A stretch of 33,104 bases of DNA from an uncultured Christensenellaceae bacterium (GTDB taxonomy: Bacteria > Bacillota > Clostridia > Christensenellales > Borkfalkiaceae), in NCBI GenBank assembly GCA_910586825.1, contig CAJUJF010000019.1, forward strand, positions 1 to 33,104, in the 5' to 3' direction. How positions within the stretch are numbered: the first letter of the stretch is position 1; each line of letters opens with the position of its first letter. Below, one piece after another: positions 15,547 through 23,153 of this stretch. Position numbers and translations under genes: made by a program. The notes beneath the pieces were generated by a model. That model was not told the DNA's origin, searched no databases, and saw only the letters and a program-made list of their open reading frames with translations.

Positions 15547-17622
15547 TTACTCCTTACTGTCGTCCGTTTTTTCCGCGTCGCCGTCTTTTTTCTCTTTTTT
15601 CTTTTTATCGGTTTTCCGCTCGCCTTTCGCGTCGGGCTTCGGTTCCGCGGCTTCCGCCGTCGGGACTTCCTCCGCCTTTTCCGCTTCCTTCGCCGTCTCT
15701 TTCACGGCTTCTTTCGCGGTCTCGCCCGCTTCTCCGAACGGGCTGTCGGGAACGCCTTTATCGTGCTTTTCCATATATTCGAGCACTTCCTGATAGCTCG
15801 CGCCCTGCATGAGCATATCGACTTCCTTGGTATAGATGGTTTCGCGTTCCACAAGCACGCGCGCCATGTTGTCCAGAATCTTGCGGTTTTCGGAAAGGAG
15901 TTTCTTCGCGCGCTCGTACTGCGTTCCGATAATGCGCTTGACTTCTTCGTCGATCATCGACGCCGTCTGTTCCGAATAGACCGTACGCTCTTCGTAGTCT
16001 CTTCCGAGGAACACGGGACCGCTGCTGCCGTAGGCGATGGGACCGAGTTTTTCGCTCATGCCCCATTCCGTGACCATTTTCCGCGCCCGCGCCGTAACGT
16101 GCTGAATGTCTCCCGACGCGCCCGCCGAGTAATCGTGAATCACCAGTTCTTCCGCAACCCTGCCGCCGAGCGCCATACAGATGTCGTCGTTCAGCTTATT
16201 CACCGTATCGCTGCGATCGTCCGTTTCGGGACGCTGTAAGGTGTATCCCGCCGCCATTCCGCGGGGAATGATCGAAACTTCCTGCACCTCGTCGCAATAT
16301 TCGCAAAGCTTGGCGAGAATCGCGTGTCCGGCTTCGTGATAAGCGGTATTCTTTTTGTCCGCTTCGGTCACGACGCGGCTCTTCTTCTGCGGCCCCATGA
16401 TAACTTTGTTAATTCCTTCATAAAGTTCCAGATTGCCGATCGTCGATTTTCCTTCGCGCGCCGCCAGAATCGCCGCTTCGTTCAACAAGTTCGCAAGATC
16501 CGCTCCGGAAAAGCCCGCGGTGATCCGCGCGATGACTTTAAAGTTGACGTCCGCCGCCAAGGGCTTGTTTCTTGCATGAACTTTGAGGATTTGTTCACGC
16601 CCCTTAACATCGGGGAGGTTGACGTAAATCTGACGGTCGAAACGGCCGGGACGAAGCAACGCGCTGTCCAGAATATCGGCACGGTTGGTCGCAGCCATGA
16701 CGATGACCCCTTCGTTGGTATCGAAACCGTCCATCTGTACGAGAATCTGGTTCAGAGTCTGTTCGCGTTCGTCGTGTCCGCCGCCGAGTCCCGCTCCGCG
16801 TTGACGACCCACCGCATCGATTTCGTCGATGAAGATGATGCAGGGCTGATTGCGTTTCGCAAGGTCAAAGAGGTCGCGCACACGCGACGCACCGACGCCG
16901 ACGTACATTTCTACAAAGTCGGAACCGCTGACCGAGAAGAAGGGAACGCCTGCTTCCCCTGCGACCGCCTTGGCGAACAGCGTCTTTCCCGTTCCGGGAG
17001 GGCCGACAAGCAGCACCCCTTTGGGGATTTTCGCGCCCAAATCGGAGAACTTCTTCGGACTGCGTAAGAACTCCACGACTTCTTTCAATTCTTCTTTTTC
17101 TTCTTCTGCGCCCGCAACGTCACTGAAACGCACTTTCAAATTGGTGGAAACCTTCGCCTTGGTCTTGCCGAAGTTCATCACTTTTCCACCGCCGCCGCTT
17201 GTTGCGCGCAAGATCACGAAGAAAAGCACGACGCCGGCGACCAAAATCGCAATATAAATGATATTGCTCCAATTTGCACCTGCGTTCGGGTTGCGGTAGT
17301 TGAATTCTTCAAGTCCGTATTTCTCGACCCATTCTTCTACCTTATCCGCACCTTCACCCGTATACATGTTTGCATAGTACGTCCAATAGCTGTAATTTCC
17401 GGATTTGACACTCGTGTAACCGTATACGCAATATCCGTCAAACTCAACCTTTACGATGCGTTTATCTCCCGTTTCTGTGTTTTCCGACTGCATCAGTTGA
17501 AGAAACTCGCTGGTCGCTCGTTTTCGCTCGTTTTTGGACAGCGTCGCCGCAACAAAATAGATGCCGATCCCCAAAACAATAACGAGCACAATCAGCAGGG
17601 TCGTTTTTACTGCTTTGCTCAA
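15547..17622 (-). CDS. ftsH: ATP-dependent membrane metalloprotease FtsH
   Basis: A 691-aa AAA+ protease that degrades misfolded membrane proteins and regulators. Two N-terminal membrane segments (about residues 5-27 and 120-140) flank the external domain. Then come Walker A GPPGTGKT (207-214), Walker B IIFIDEID, the second region of homology with the RPGRFDRQIY arginine finger, and the zinc site HEAGH (429-433). A Lys/Glu-rich tail of about 50 residues is disordered. A TTG at 17622 is taken as the start because AAGGAGA lies seven bases upstream; the in-frame ATG at 17655 reads through that site. It heads an ftsH-parA-parB operon. ftsH is more often found beside tilS and hpt, so its linkage here is odd. 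Confidence 0.96.
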   Translation of the reverse strand: MSKAVKTTLLIVLVIVLGIGIYFVAATLSKNERKRATSEFLQLMQSENTETGDKRIVKVEFDGYCVYGYTSVKSGNYSYWTYYANMYTGEGADKVEEWVEKYGLEEFNYRNPNAGANWSNIIYIAILVAGVVLFFVILRATSGGGGKVMNFGKTKAKVSTNLKVRFSDVAGAEEEKEELKEVVEFLRSPKKFSDLGAKIPKGVLLVGPPGTGKTLFAKAVAGEAGVPFFSVSGSDFVEMYVGVGASRVRDLFDLAKRNQPCIIFIDEIDAVGRQRGAGLGGGHDEREQTLNQILVQMDGFDTNEGVIVMAATNRADILDSALLRPGRFDRQIYVNLPDVKGREQILKVHARNKPLAADVNFKVIARITAGFSGADLANLLNEAAILAAREGKSTIGNLELYEGINKVIMGPQKKSRVVTEADKKNTAYHEAGHAILAKLCEYCDEVQEVSIIPRGMAAGYTLQRPETDDRSDTVNKLNDDICMALGGRVAEELVIHDYSAGASGDIQHVTARARKMVTEWGMSEKLGPIAYGSSGPVFLGRDYEERTVYSEQTASMIDEEVKRIIGTQYERAKKLLSENRKILDNMARVLVERETIYTKEVDMLMQGASYQEVLEYMEKHDKGVPDSPFGEAGETAKEAVKETAKEAEKAEEVPTAEAAEPKPDAKGERKTDKKKKEKKDGDAEKTDDSKE

Positions 17623-17682
17623 ATTTACTCTCCTTTTCAAATAATATACTCGCATGATAGCATGCGTATTTTTTATAGGATT

Positions 17683-17711
17683 ATTGTATCACATTTGCAA
17701 GAATATATCAA
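17683..17711 (-). promoter_or_regulatory. Promoter of the ftsH-parA-parB operon
   Basis: On the minus strand TTGATA, a 17-base spacer and TACAAT. Predicted start near 17676. No other promoter-like site was noticed between ftsH, parA and parB, where the gaps are six bases. Confidence 0.75.
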
Positions 17712-17833
17712 GTGTTTTTTGCCAAATCTTTCCGAATTTACATAATTATCACAATTCACGCCTAAAATTGCTTATTTTTGAGGAAAATTCGTTGAAAAAC
17801 GGCTTGCACTCCCTGTTTTTGACAAAAAAGCAA

Positions 17834-17849
17834 TGTTTCACATGAAACA
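17834..17849. other. parS site, one-base variant
   Basis: TGTTTCACATGAAACA differs at one central base from the Bacillus parS consensus, TGTTTCACGTGAAACA. It is a 16-bp near-palindrome and the loading site for ParB. It lies upstream of the ftsH-parA-parB promoter. Confidence 0.93.
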
Positions 17850-17874
17850 CCAGCCGAATTTTTTCAAAAACTGT

Positions 17875-17890
17875 TGTTTCACGTGAAACA
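17875..17890. other. parS site, perfect consensus
   Basis: TGTTTCACGTGAAACA, an exact match to the 16-bp Bacillus parS palindrome. Its start is 41 bp from that of the variant copy, about four helical turns, so both sites face the same side of the DNA. About 6.4 kb from the proposed origin. Confidence 0.97.
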
Positions 17891-18187
17891 TTGGGTGCAT
17901 GATAATAATAATGAAATATAGCTCTGTATCGGTATTTTTTCAACTGCTAGCATTTTATTATACGTGTATCGGGGATTCTTTATACGTAAACCCGGTTTTT
18001 TCTTCGTTCCCCCTACGTAACCAAACAATACCGTATAAAAAACAATCTTACTCCGTTAAAAACACGTGCCGCCCTCGGCGGCGAAAAATATAATCGAATA
18101 TTTTAAATACAGAATCGGACAGTCGCATTTCTGCGCTGTCCGATTGATTGATGCTTTTCTATGGCGCACAATTGTTAAGTTCTTAAT
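17891..18187. other. Non-coding stretch between parS and cvpA-like gene
   Basis: About 300 bases of AT-rich sequence without a credible gene; possible small frames lack ribosome binding sites. It holds a GCCGCC-CTC-GGCGGC hairpin (18068-18082) and a 10-bp hairpin AATCGGACAG/CTGTCCGATT (18113-18145). The second may end the leftward cvpA-like transcript, though no T run follows. Confidence 0.5.
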
Positions 18188-18733
18188 TTATCCCTTGGGG
18201 ATCAGAAAATGGAATTGCGCAAGCTCGATAAACCACTCCCAGCGGAAGATGACCCCGACAACGGTACTCTGATTGATAAAGGACTCCAACGCCGTCAGAT
18301 TCAGCCATTGCGTCAGCCAATAGCACGCCGTCAACAGCAGAAAGATCAGAACGAGCGATTTGAACAGTCCCAGCAGTCCCCCGCAAAGTTTGTTGATCAG
18401 AGAAAAGAGCTTTATCTTTTCCGCAAGAAAGGTTCCGAAAACGCCCAAGAGCCAGGCGCCGAGCTTTGTCACGATCAGGAGGATCAAAAAGGAGATCGCG
18501 ATCGAGATCCAGCCGGCGATCGTCTCGTGCCCGATTGCGCCCGTAAGCGCGCTCGTCATCCCGAACCAGACTTCCAGCTGTCCGCTGAGCGCGTTACAGA
18601 ACAAGACGCCGACTGCGACCGAAAGGATCGTCCCCGCAAGTTTACAGACTCCTGCGATAAATCCACGCCGAACGCCGAATAAAATTCCGATGATAATCAG
18701 AAGAAAAAACAAAACGTCTAAGATCCAGGACAA
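18188..18733 (-). CDS. CvpA-family membrane protein
   Basis: A 181-aa membrane protein of the CvpA (colicin V production) family. Four hydrophobic segments are visible (about residues 4-24, 30-47, 72-95, 110-140), with the family RRGFIAGV motif after the first. Family members are poorly understood; links to biofilm, colicin export and envelope integrity are reported. The start is a TTG at 18733 preceded by GGGGGTG. A promoter lies at 18797-18825. It is monocistronic and divergent from yyaC. Confidence 0.8.
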   Translation of the reverse strand: MSWILDVLFFLLIIIGILFGVRRGFIAGVCKLAGTILSVAVGVLFCNALSGQLEVWFGMTSALTGAIGHETIAGWISIAISFLILLIVTKLGAWLLGVFGTFLAEKIKLFSLINKLCGGLLGLFKSLVLIFLLLTACYWLTQWLNLTALESFINQSTVVGVIFRWEWFIELAQFHFLIPKG

Positions 18734-18796
18734 CTTTTCACCCCCTTTTTCTGATTTTTGCCGAATAAAACGGATTTCAACCGCCTAAGCCCTTTC

Positions 18797-18825
18797 AGTA
18801 TACCATTTTTTCGGTCAAAAGTCGA
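18797..18825 (-). promoter_or_regulatory. Promoter of the cvpA-like gene
   Basis: On the minus strand TCGACT, a 17-base spacer and TATACT. The -10 is good, the -35 matches four of six. Confidence 0.5.
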
Positions 18826-18843
18826 TTGATTCCCGTGAAATTG

Positions 18844-18871
18844 TTATAAAAATCTGCTGAGGGGATATAAT
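18844..18871 (+). promoter_or_regulatory. Possible sigma-F promoter of yyaC
   Basis: TTATA (18844-18848; four of five to GYWTA), a 14-base gap, then GGATATAAT (18863-18871), a full match to the sigma-F -10 pattern GGNNANANT. It ends 29 bases before the ATG. A sigma-A reading of the same -10 would need a 19-base spacer from TTGTTA, which is poor. Confidence 0.45.
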
Positions 18872-18900
18872 CGGAAAAATATCGGAAAAGAGGACGCATT

Positions 18901-19449
18901 ATGGATTACGCATTTCACTTTTATAACTCGATGGCGGAAACGGGACTGTTGCTTGCTCTGGAAAAAGCGCTTGGAAAATTATCGGCGCCGCCCGTCGTCC
19001 TCTGTATCGGCAGCGATCTCGCCGTAGGGGATTCCCTCGGTCCCGTCACCGGTTCGCTTCTGCGCAAGTACGGCGCGGACGCGTCCTGTTACGTATACGG
19101 CACGCTCGGAACTCCCGTCACGGCAAAAGAAGTGAAATACGTAAACGCGTTTCTGAAAAAAACGCACCCGAACAGCCGCGTGATCGCAATCGACGCCGCG
19201 GTGGGGGAAGAAACGGACGTCGGGCTGATCAAAATATTCGACGGGGCGCTGCGCCCCGGTTCCGGCGCAAACAAGCGGCTCGGAAAAGTGGGGGACGTAT
19301 CCATTCTGGGCATCGTTGCGCGGAAATCGGCGTTTTCCTATTCTTTGCTCAACCTCACGCGGCTCAACGTCGTCTACTCCATGGCGGAAATCATTGCAAA
19401 CGCCGTCGCTTCGCTTACGACGCGGCGCGCGGAACTCTTAAACGCGTAA
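18901..19449 (+). CDS. yyaC: YyaC-family sporulation protein (putative spore protease)
   Basis: A 182-aa protein of the YyaC/DUF1256 family, related in fold to the germination protease GPR and found in spore formers. Visible family blocks: VVLCIGSDLAVGDSLGPVTG at residues 32-51, GTLGTPVTA near 63, VIAIDAAVG near 94 and the later RPGSGANKRLGKVGDVSI. In Bacillus the gene sits right next to parB, and here it is still in the par region. A GAGGA ribosome binding site precedes the ATG. The possible sigma-F promoter would place its expression in the forespore. The biochemical role is not firmly known. Its presence suggests the organism can sporulate or descends from spore formers. Confidence 0.88.
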   Translation: MDYAFHFYNSMAETGLLLALEKALGKLSAPPVVLCIGSDLAVGDSLGPVTGSLLRKYGADASCYVYGTLGTPVTAKEVKYVNAFLKKTHPNSRVIAIDAAVGEETDVGLIKIFDGALRPGSGANKRLGKVGDVSILGIVARKSAFSYSLLNLTRLNVVYSMAEIIANAVASLTTRRAELLNA

Positions 19450-19537
19450 TTTATTCACGGAAAAGACGCAAGCCGTTCCGAAAAACTGTTCCGTATTCAC
19501 AAGAGCGGGGGGATTGGAAAATCTTTCCTTTCTGCCG

Positions 19538-19566
19538 TTGACGAATCCTCCCGAAAAGCGTAAAAT
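19538..19566 (+). promoter_or_regulatory. Promoter of the 76-aa protein gene
   Basis: TTGACG, a 17-base spacer and TAAAAT. Start near 19573, giving a 20-base leader containing GGAGGG. Confidence 0.75.
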
Positions 19567-19595
19567 AGAGAAAATATTGAAAAAAGGAGGGTTCC

Positions 19596-19826
19596 ATGGT
19601 TAAAACTACCAAGACGAAGACTTACGACACTGCGACGGCGACCGTCGTCAAGAAGGTGACCGCAGGCGTGTTCGGCGATCCCGCGGGCTATGAGACGACG
19701 ATGTACGTTACGCCGGAGGGAGATTACTTCCTTTATACCTACGGCGGCGCGCAATCCGGTTACTCCACGGAAAAAATCACCGCTTATACCAAAGCCAACG
19801 CCAAAAAATGGCTTGAAGAGAACTGA
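19596..19826 (+). CDS. Small conserved-looking protein of unknown function
   Basis: A 76-aa protein I do not recognise. It has an AGGAGGG site six bases before the ATG, its own promoter and a strong terminator, so it is a real and probably well-expressed gene. The N-terminus is Thr/Lys rich with alternating TKTYDTATATVV (beta-strand-like). The middle has aromatic YFLYTYGGAQSGY and the C-terminus is a Lys/Ala helix (ANAKKWLEEN). No Cys, no signal peptide, no membrane segment. It looks like a small soluble, beta-rich cytoplasmic protein. It is transcribed in the same direction as yyaC, about 145 bases downstream. Confidence 0.75.
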   Translation: MVKTTKTKTYDTATATVVKKVTAGVFGDPAGYETTMYVTPEGDYFLYTYGGAQSGYSTEKITAYTKANAKKWLEEN

Positions 19827-19835
19827 TCTACATAC

Positions 19836-19870
19836 AAAAACGGACGGGATTTCCTTTCCCGTCCGTTTTT
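19836..19870. terminator. Bidirectional terminator between the 76-aa gene and jag
   Basis: A 14-bp stem (AAAAACGGACGGGA and complement) with a 7-base loop, followed by T residues on both strands. It lies between two convergent genes. Confidence 0.88.
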
Positions 19871-19879
19871 TATACGCTT

Positions 19880-20764
19880 TTATTCTTCCGATCCTTCTTC
19901 GTCGGATTTTCCGAGATAGGTCCCGAAGAATCCGCTGAACCCGCCTTTCTTATACCCGCTGTCCGTAGACGCGCTGCGCAAGCTCGTTCCCGACGACTCG
20001 GGCGTGCCTTCCGTCGGCAGTTCCCGCTTGGGGTAGGGTTTTTTCTCGCCGAAACGGTTGTTTCCGCGGTCTCTGTCTTTCCTGAATTTTCCGTTGCGAT
20101 CGCCTTTGCCGTTCCCGTTGCGGTCGAACTTTTTTCCGCCGTACGGCTTCATGTTCTTCGGCAAGATCACGACAAACCGCATCGGTTCTTTTCCCTCGCT
20201 TTTCGTCGTAACTTCGTCGTTGTCCGCAAGCGCGGAGTGGATAATCCTGCGTTCGTAAGGATTCATGGGTTCCAGCCGCATTTTTCTGCCGAGCCGCACC
20301 GCTTTCGCCGCAAGCTTCTCCGCAACCCGTTTCAGGGTCGCTTCCCGCTCTTCGCGATAGTTTTCGCAGTCCACGACCACGCGCTTATAATCTCTTCTGC
20401 CCGTATTCGCAACGGCGCCGGCAAGCGTCTGCACCGCGTCGATCAATTCTCCCCGTCTGCCGATGATGCTGCGCACGGAATCCGCATTCAGTTCGATCAC
20501 GATCTTTTCCGCCTCGTCCGTCAGAACGGGAGCCGCGCTCACGCCGAGAATGGGGAAGAGCCCTTCGAGGAAGCGCACCGCCCGCTGTCCGTCCGTGAGC
20601 GTTTCCTTTCGGCTGAGTCTGACCCGCGCGGGCTGAGACCCGAATAATTTCTTTTTTCCTTCGTCCAGAATTTCGATTTCCGCTTCTTCGCGGGAAATTC
20701 CCATTTCCGCAAGTCCGGCTTCGACCGCTTCGTCCACGGTTTTTCCGGTAAATTCGTTAGCCAT
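19880..20764 (-). CDS. jag: Jag/KhpB RNA-binding protein
   Basis: A 294-aa SpoIIIJ-associated RNA-binding protein (Jag, also KhpB or EloR), which in Firmicutes affects cell elongation and division through RNA binding. The Jag-N domain (residues 1-50) contains KKKLFGSQPARVRL. The KH domain has the RNA-binding loop IIGRRGE near residue 100. The R3H domain follows (MNPYERRIIHSAL, near 180). The last ~80 residues are a basic Asn/Gly/Arg/Lys-rich tail, longer than in Bacillus, possibly an extra RNA contact. A good GAGGA site precedes the ATG. It lies 21 bp after yidC, as in most Firmicutes. Confidence 0.94.
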   Translation of the reverse strand: MANEFTGKTVDEAVEAGLAEMGISREEAEIEILDEGKKKLFGSQPARVRLSRKETLTDGQRAVRFLEGLFPILGVSAAPVLTDEAEKIVIELNADSVRSIIGRRGELIDAVQTLAGAVANTGRRDYKRVVVDCENYREEREATLKRVAEKLAAKAVRLGRKMRLEPMNPYERRIIHSALADNDEVTTKSEGKEPMRFVVILPKNMKPYGGKKFDRNGNGKGDRNGKFRKDRDRGNNRFGEKKPYPKRELPTEGTPESSGTSLRSASTDSGYKKGGFSGFFGTYLGKSDEEGSEE

Positions 20765-20785
20765 ATTTTTTTCCTCTTTGCAGAT

Positions 20786-22309
20786 TTATTTCTTTTTCTT
20801 CTTTTTCCCCGCGTCTTCTTTTTTCTGCCAGGGCAATGTACGGGTATATTTCTCTTTCAAAGCCGCTTCTTCTTTCTTTTTGAAAATCCTGCCGATGATC
20901 AGATTGGAAAGAAGGGTAATGATGATGGAAATTGCGCTGCTCATCGTCATGTAAATCGAGAACGCGGCGCTGTACATGAACGCAAAGATCGCATAGATGA
21001 TGGGCATAATGATCAGCATCATCTTCTGCGAAGTCGCGCCCGAACCGTCTACCGTCTGATATTTGTTCGTCTCTTTCTGACTGCGCATGGAGATAAACTG
21101 CGAAAGCACCATCAAACCGATCGAGAGAATGATCAGAATAAAATATCCGTTCGGCTGTTTCGTGTATTCCGTAAGCTCCGAAACGAGATTTTCGTAACGC
21201 GGCTCGTCGAATACGTTCGTCAGCGCGGTCCGGTACGCTTCGTGTTCGTCCGTCTTTGCAAACTCTACTTTTTTACTGCCGAACTGGCTTTTGAAGGACG
21301 ACCAGGGCTGGATGGGGTGATTATAGGATACGTCGGGATACCACACGTTCTGTACCCAGAGGAAAGAGGGTCTGTTTTCCTTTTTCGAGTACCACTCTTT
21401 AACCGCGGTTGCGCCGATTTTCACGGTGAATTTCGAGCTTGCCGTTCTCTTGGCGTCCGCGATTTCTTTTTCTCCGAACGGCGCGTTCGCTTCGTTCGCC
21501 GCGGCGCGCGCCGCTTCTACTTCGGCGTCGATAAACGCGCGGGCGTCCGCGTTTTTCCCGTACAACCGATCGAAATCGATCCGGTATTCCTTTCTGATAT
21601 CCGAAGTTTCGAGCGAATAGGTGTAAAAGAGGAACTTATTTTCGTCGATCGGGACGACTTGAAGATGCTTTTCTTCCTTCGTCTCGCCGCCCTCCAACGT
21701 CACGGGAATGGTCGTGAGAGTATAGATCACGCCGTTTTCCGCGTCGGAATATTCTACGTTCATCTCCCACTCGTCGGGAATCGTAAACTCGTATTCCGCA
21801 CCTTCTTTGGGCAAACGGTAGTTTTTCCCGCTTGCGGAATATTCGAGAATCGCCGTATTGTACTGTTCCGACATGTCGATATACATGTTCAGATTGGCGT
21901 AATCGGAATAAGTACGGAAGCCCTGGAAGGCAACGATCAGGATCACAAGCGAGATGATCATGGGCAAACAGGCGCCGAACATGCTGTAACCGCTTTTTTT
22001 ATACAGTTCCATCATCTTCTGATTATACGTCGTCTTATCGTTTGCGTACTGCTTTTGCAACTTTTCGAGTTCCGGCTGCATTTCGCGCATGATAAGCGTC
22101 TGTTTCCTCATTTTTACGCGCTGATAAATATCGAACGGCAGGGTGATCGCTTTCAAGAATATCGTGAAAACGATAATTCCGAGACCGATGATCCCCACGC
22201 CTTCGATAATGACCCGCGCAAACTGACCGAGCCAGTCAAGTCCTATTTTGTATCCCTGTTCGAGCAGGGAAAAATCGATGCCGTTTACGGCGTTAATCAA
22301 AGATGACAT
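20786..22309 (-). CDS. yidC: YidC/Oxa1 membrane protein insertase with large extra loop
   Basis: A 507-aa membrane insertase (SpoIIIJ/OxaA type) that places proteins in the membrane alone or with SecYEG. The core membrane segments lie near residues 32-58, 110-132, 385-410 and 430-475, with the family FLKAITLPFDIYQRVKMRKQ region. A lysine sits where the groove arginine is expected. Between the second and third segments is an external region of about 250 residues, whereas Bacillus SpoIIIJ has a short loop and about 260 residues in total. The C-terminus is Lys-rich. There is no lipobox, unlike many Firmicute homologues. It is flanked by yidD and jag in the usual order. The ribosome binding site (GGAA) is weak. 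Confidence 0.94.
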   Translation of the reverse strand: MSSLINAVNGIDFSLLEQGYKIGLDWLGQFARVIIEGVGIIGLGIIVFTIFLKAITLPFDIYQRVKMRKQTLIMREMQPELEKLQKQYANDKTTYNQKMMELYKKSGYSMFGACLPMIISLVILIVAFQGFRTYSDYANLNMYIDMSEQYNTAILEYSASGKNYRLPKEGAEYEFTIPDEWEMNVEYSDAENGVIYTLTTIPVTLEGGETKEEKHLQVVPIDENKFLFYTYSLETSDIRKEYRIDFDRLYGKNADARAFIDAEVEAARAAANEANAPFGEKEIADAKRTASSKFTVKIGATAVKEWYSKKENRPSFLWVQNVWYPDVSYNHPIQPWSSFKSQFGSKKVEFAKTDEHEAYRTALTNVFDEPRYENLVSELTEYTKQPNGYFILIILSIGLMVLSQFISMRSQKETNKYQTVDGSGATSQKMMLIIMPIIYAIFAFMYSAAFSIYMTMSSAISIIITLLSNLIIGRIFKKKEEAALKEKYTRTLPWQKKEDAGKKKKKK

Positions 22310-22324
22310 TTCTTTATTCCGGTT

Positions 22325-22591
22325 TTAAAGGAGCCACTTCTTCTTCCAGAACACTTCCGGCGCGGGATCGATCCCTCCTTTGGAGAGGGGATTGCACCGT
22401 AAAATGCGCCAGATTCCGAGAAGGATTCCCACGACGACGCCCCAGTTGTTAATACACCGTTTGGCGTATTCCGAACAGGTGGGGGAGTAAAGACAGGTAT
22501 GACGGGAAAGGTGCTTCTGATAAAAGCAGATCAACCGGATACACAGTCCTCTCAAAAACGGCTTAAATACCGTTTTGCGCAGATATTTCAT
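22325..22591 (-). CDS. yidD: Membrane protein insertion efficiency factor YidD
   Basis: An 88-aa small membrane-associated protein that aids YidC-dependent insertion. The family signature is clear: FYQKHLSRHTCLYSPTCSEYA with its cysteines, then GIWRILRCNPLSKGGIDPAP. The ATG at 22591 fits the usual length, although its ribosome binding site is poor. A TTG at 22627 that overlaps rnpA further is the alternative. Overlaps the end of rnpA, indicating translational coupling. Confidence 0.93.
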   Translation of the reverse strand: MKYLRKTVFKPFLRGLCIRLICFYQKHLSRHTCLYSPTCSEYAKRCINNWGVVVGILLGIWRILRCNPLSKGGIDPAPEVFWKKKWLL

Positions 22592-22943
22592 ATTCTGCGC
22601 AATCACTCTTCGGGTGTTGATTTTCAATCAGACGTTCCCTTTTCAGAATTTTTCCGATTTCTCGCTGATAGACCGCAAAAGAATATTCTTCCGCGACCTT
22701 CGGAATCAAAAGAAACCGCTGCGGTTTTTCCAGCTTGTCCGCCCAGATCCGGAACGCTTCCCGCAAAAGCCGTTTGATCCGGTTCCGCTGCGTGCTTTTC
22801 CCGTACTTTTTCCCCACGCAAACCGCCATCGCCGTCTTTTCCCCGCCGCCGTATACGACGGTGAGAGAGGACGCATGACTGCGTTTTCCGTTCTTCAAAA
22901 GTCCGGTGATTTCTTTTTTCTTCTTGATCCGCAGGTAATTCAT
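22563..22943 (-). CDS. rnpA: Ribonuclease P protein component
   Basis: A 126-aa basic protein that binds the RNase P RNA and aids tRNA 5' maturation. The RNR signature region is GKSTQRNRIKRLLREAFR near residues 48-65. The C-terminal tail, ~15 residues beyond the last helix, overlaps yidD. The start is ten bases after rpmH. Order rpmH-rnpA-yidD-yidC-jag is standard. Only a weak GG-rich ribosome site precedes the ATG, so coupling to rpmH is likely. Confidence 0.95.
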   Translation of the reverse strand: MNYLRIKKKKEITGLLKNGKRSHASSLTVVYGGGEKTAMAVCVGKKYGKSTQRNRIKRLLREAFRIWADKLEKPQRFLLIPKVAEEYSFAVYQREIGKILKRERLIENQHPKSDCAEYEISAQNGI

Positions 22944-22952
22944 ACCCGAACG

Positions 22953-23087
22953 TTAAGCGGAAATATGCTTTCTGCCCTTGTTTCTTCTTCTTTTCAACGT
23001 CTTTCTGCCGCCCTGCGACGCCATTCTCTTGCGAAAACCGTGCACTTTGCTTCTCTGTCTCTTCTTGGGCTGATACGTTCTTTTCAT
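22953..23087 (-). CDS. rpmH: Ribosomal protein bL34
   Basis: A 44-aa very basic large-subunit protein. It begins MKRTYQPKKRQRSKVHGFRK and ends GRKHISA, the full-length bL34 pattern with the conserved MASQGGRKTLKRRR block. AGGAG lies upstream of the ATG. It has its own strong promoter between it and dnaN, and reads toward rnpA. Confidence 0.98.
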   Translation of the reverse strand: MKRTYQPKKRQRSKVHGFRKRMASQGGRKTLKRRRNKGRKHISA

Positions 23088-23120
23088 TTATATTACTCCT
23101 GATTTTGATTATTTTTTTCG

Positions 23121-23149
23121 ATTATAAAGTTTTTCGCAAGATTCGTCAA
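23121..23149 (-). promoter_or_regulatory. rpmH promoter
   Basis: On the minus strand TTGACG, a 17-base spacer and consensus TATAAT, in the 66 bases between the dnaN stop and the rpmH start. Predicted start near 23114. Read-through from dnaN is also possible, as no terminator was seen. Confidence 0.85.
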
Positions 23150-23153
23150 GCAA

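Noticed and set aside
17899..18093. 64-codon frame just right of the parS sites
   Set aside because: No ribosome binding site, AT-rich non-coding sequence, no recognisable protein features.
18113..18145. 10-bp hairpin as a strong terminator of the cvpA-like gene
   Set aside because: No T run on either strand; kept only as a possible weak stop.
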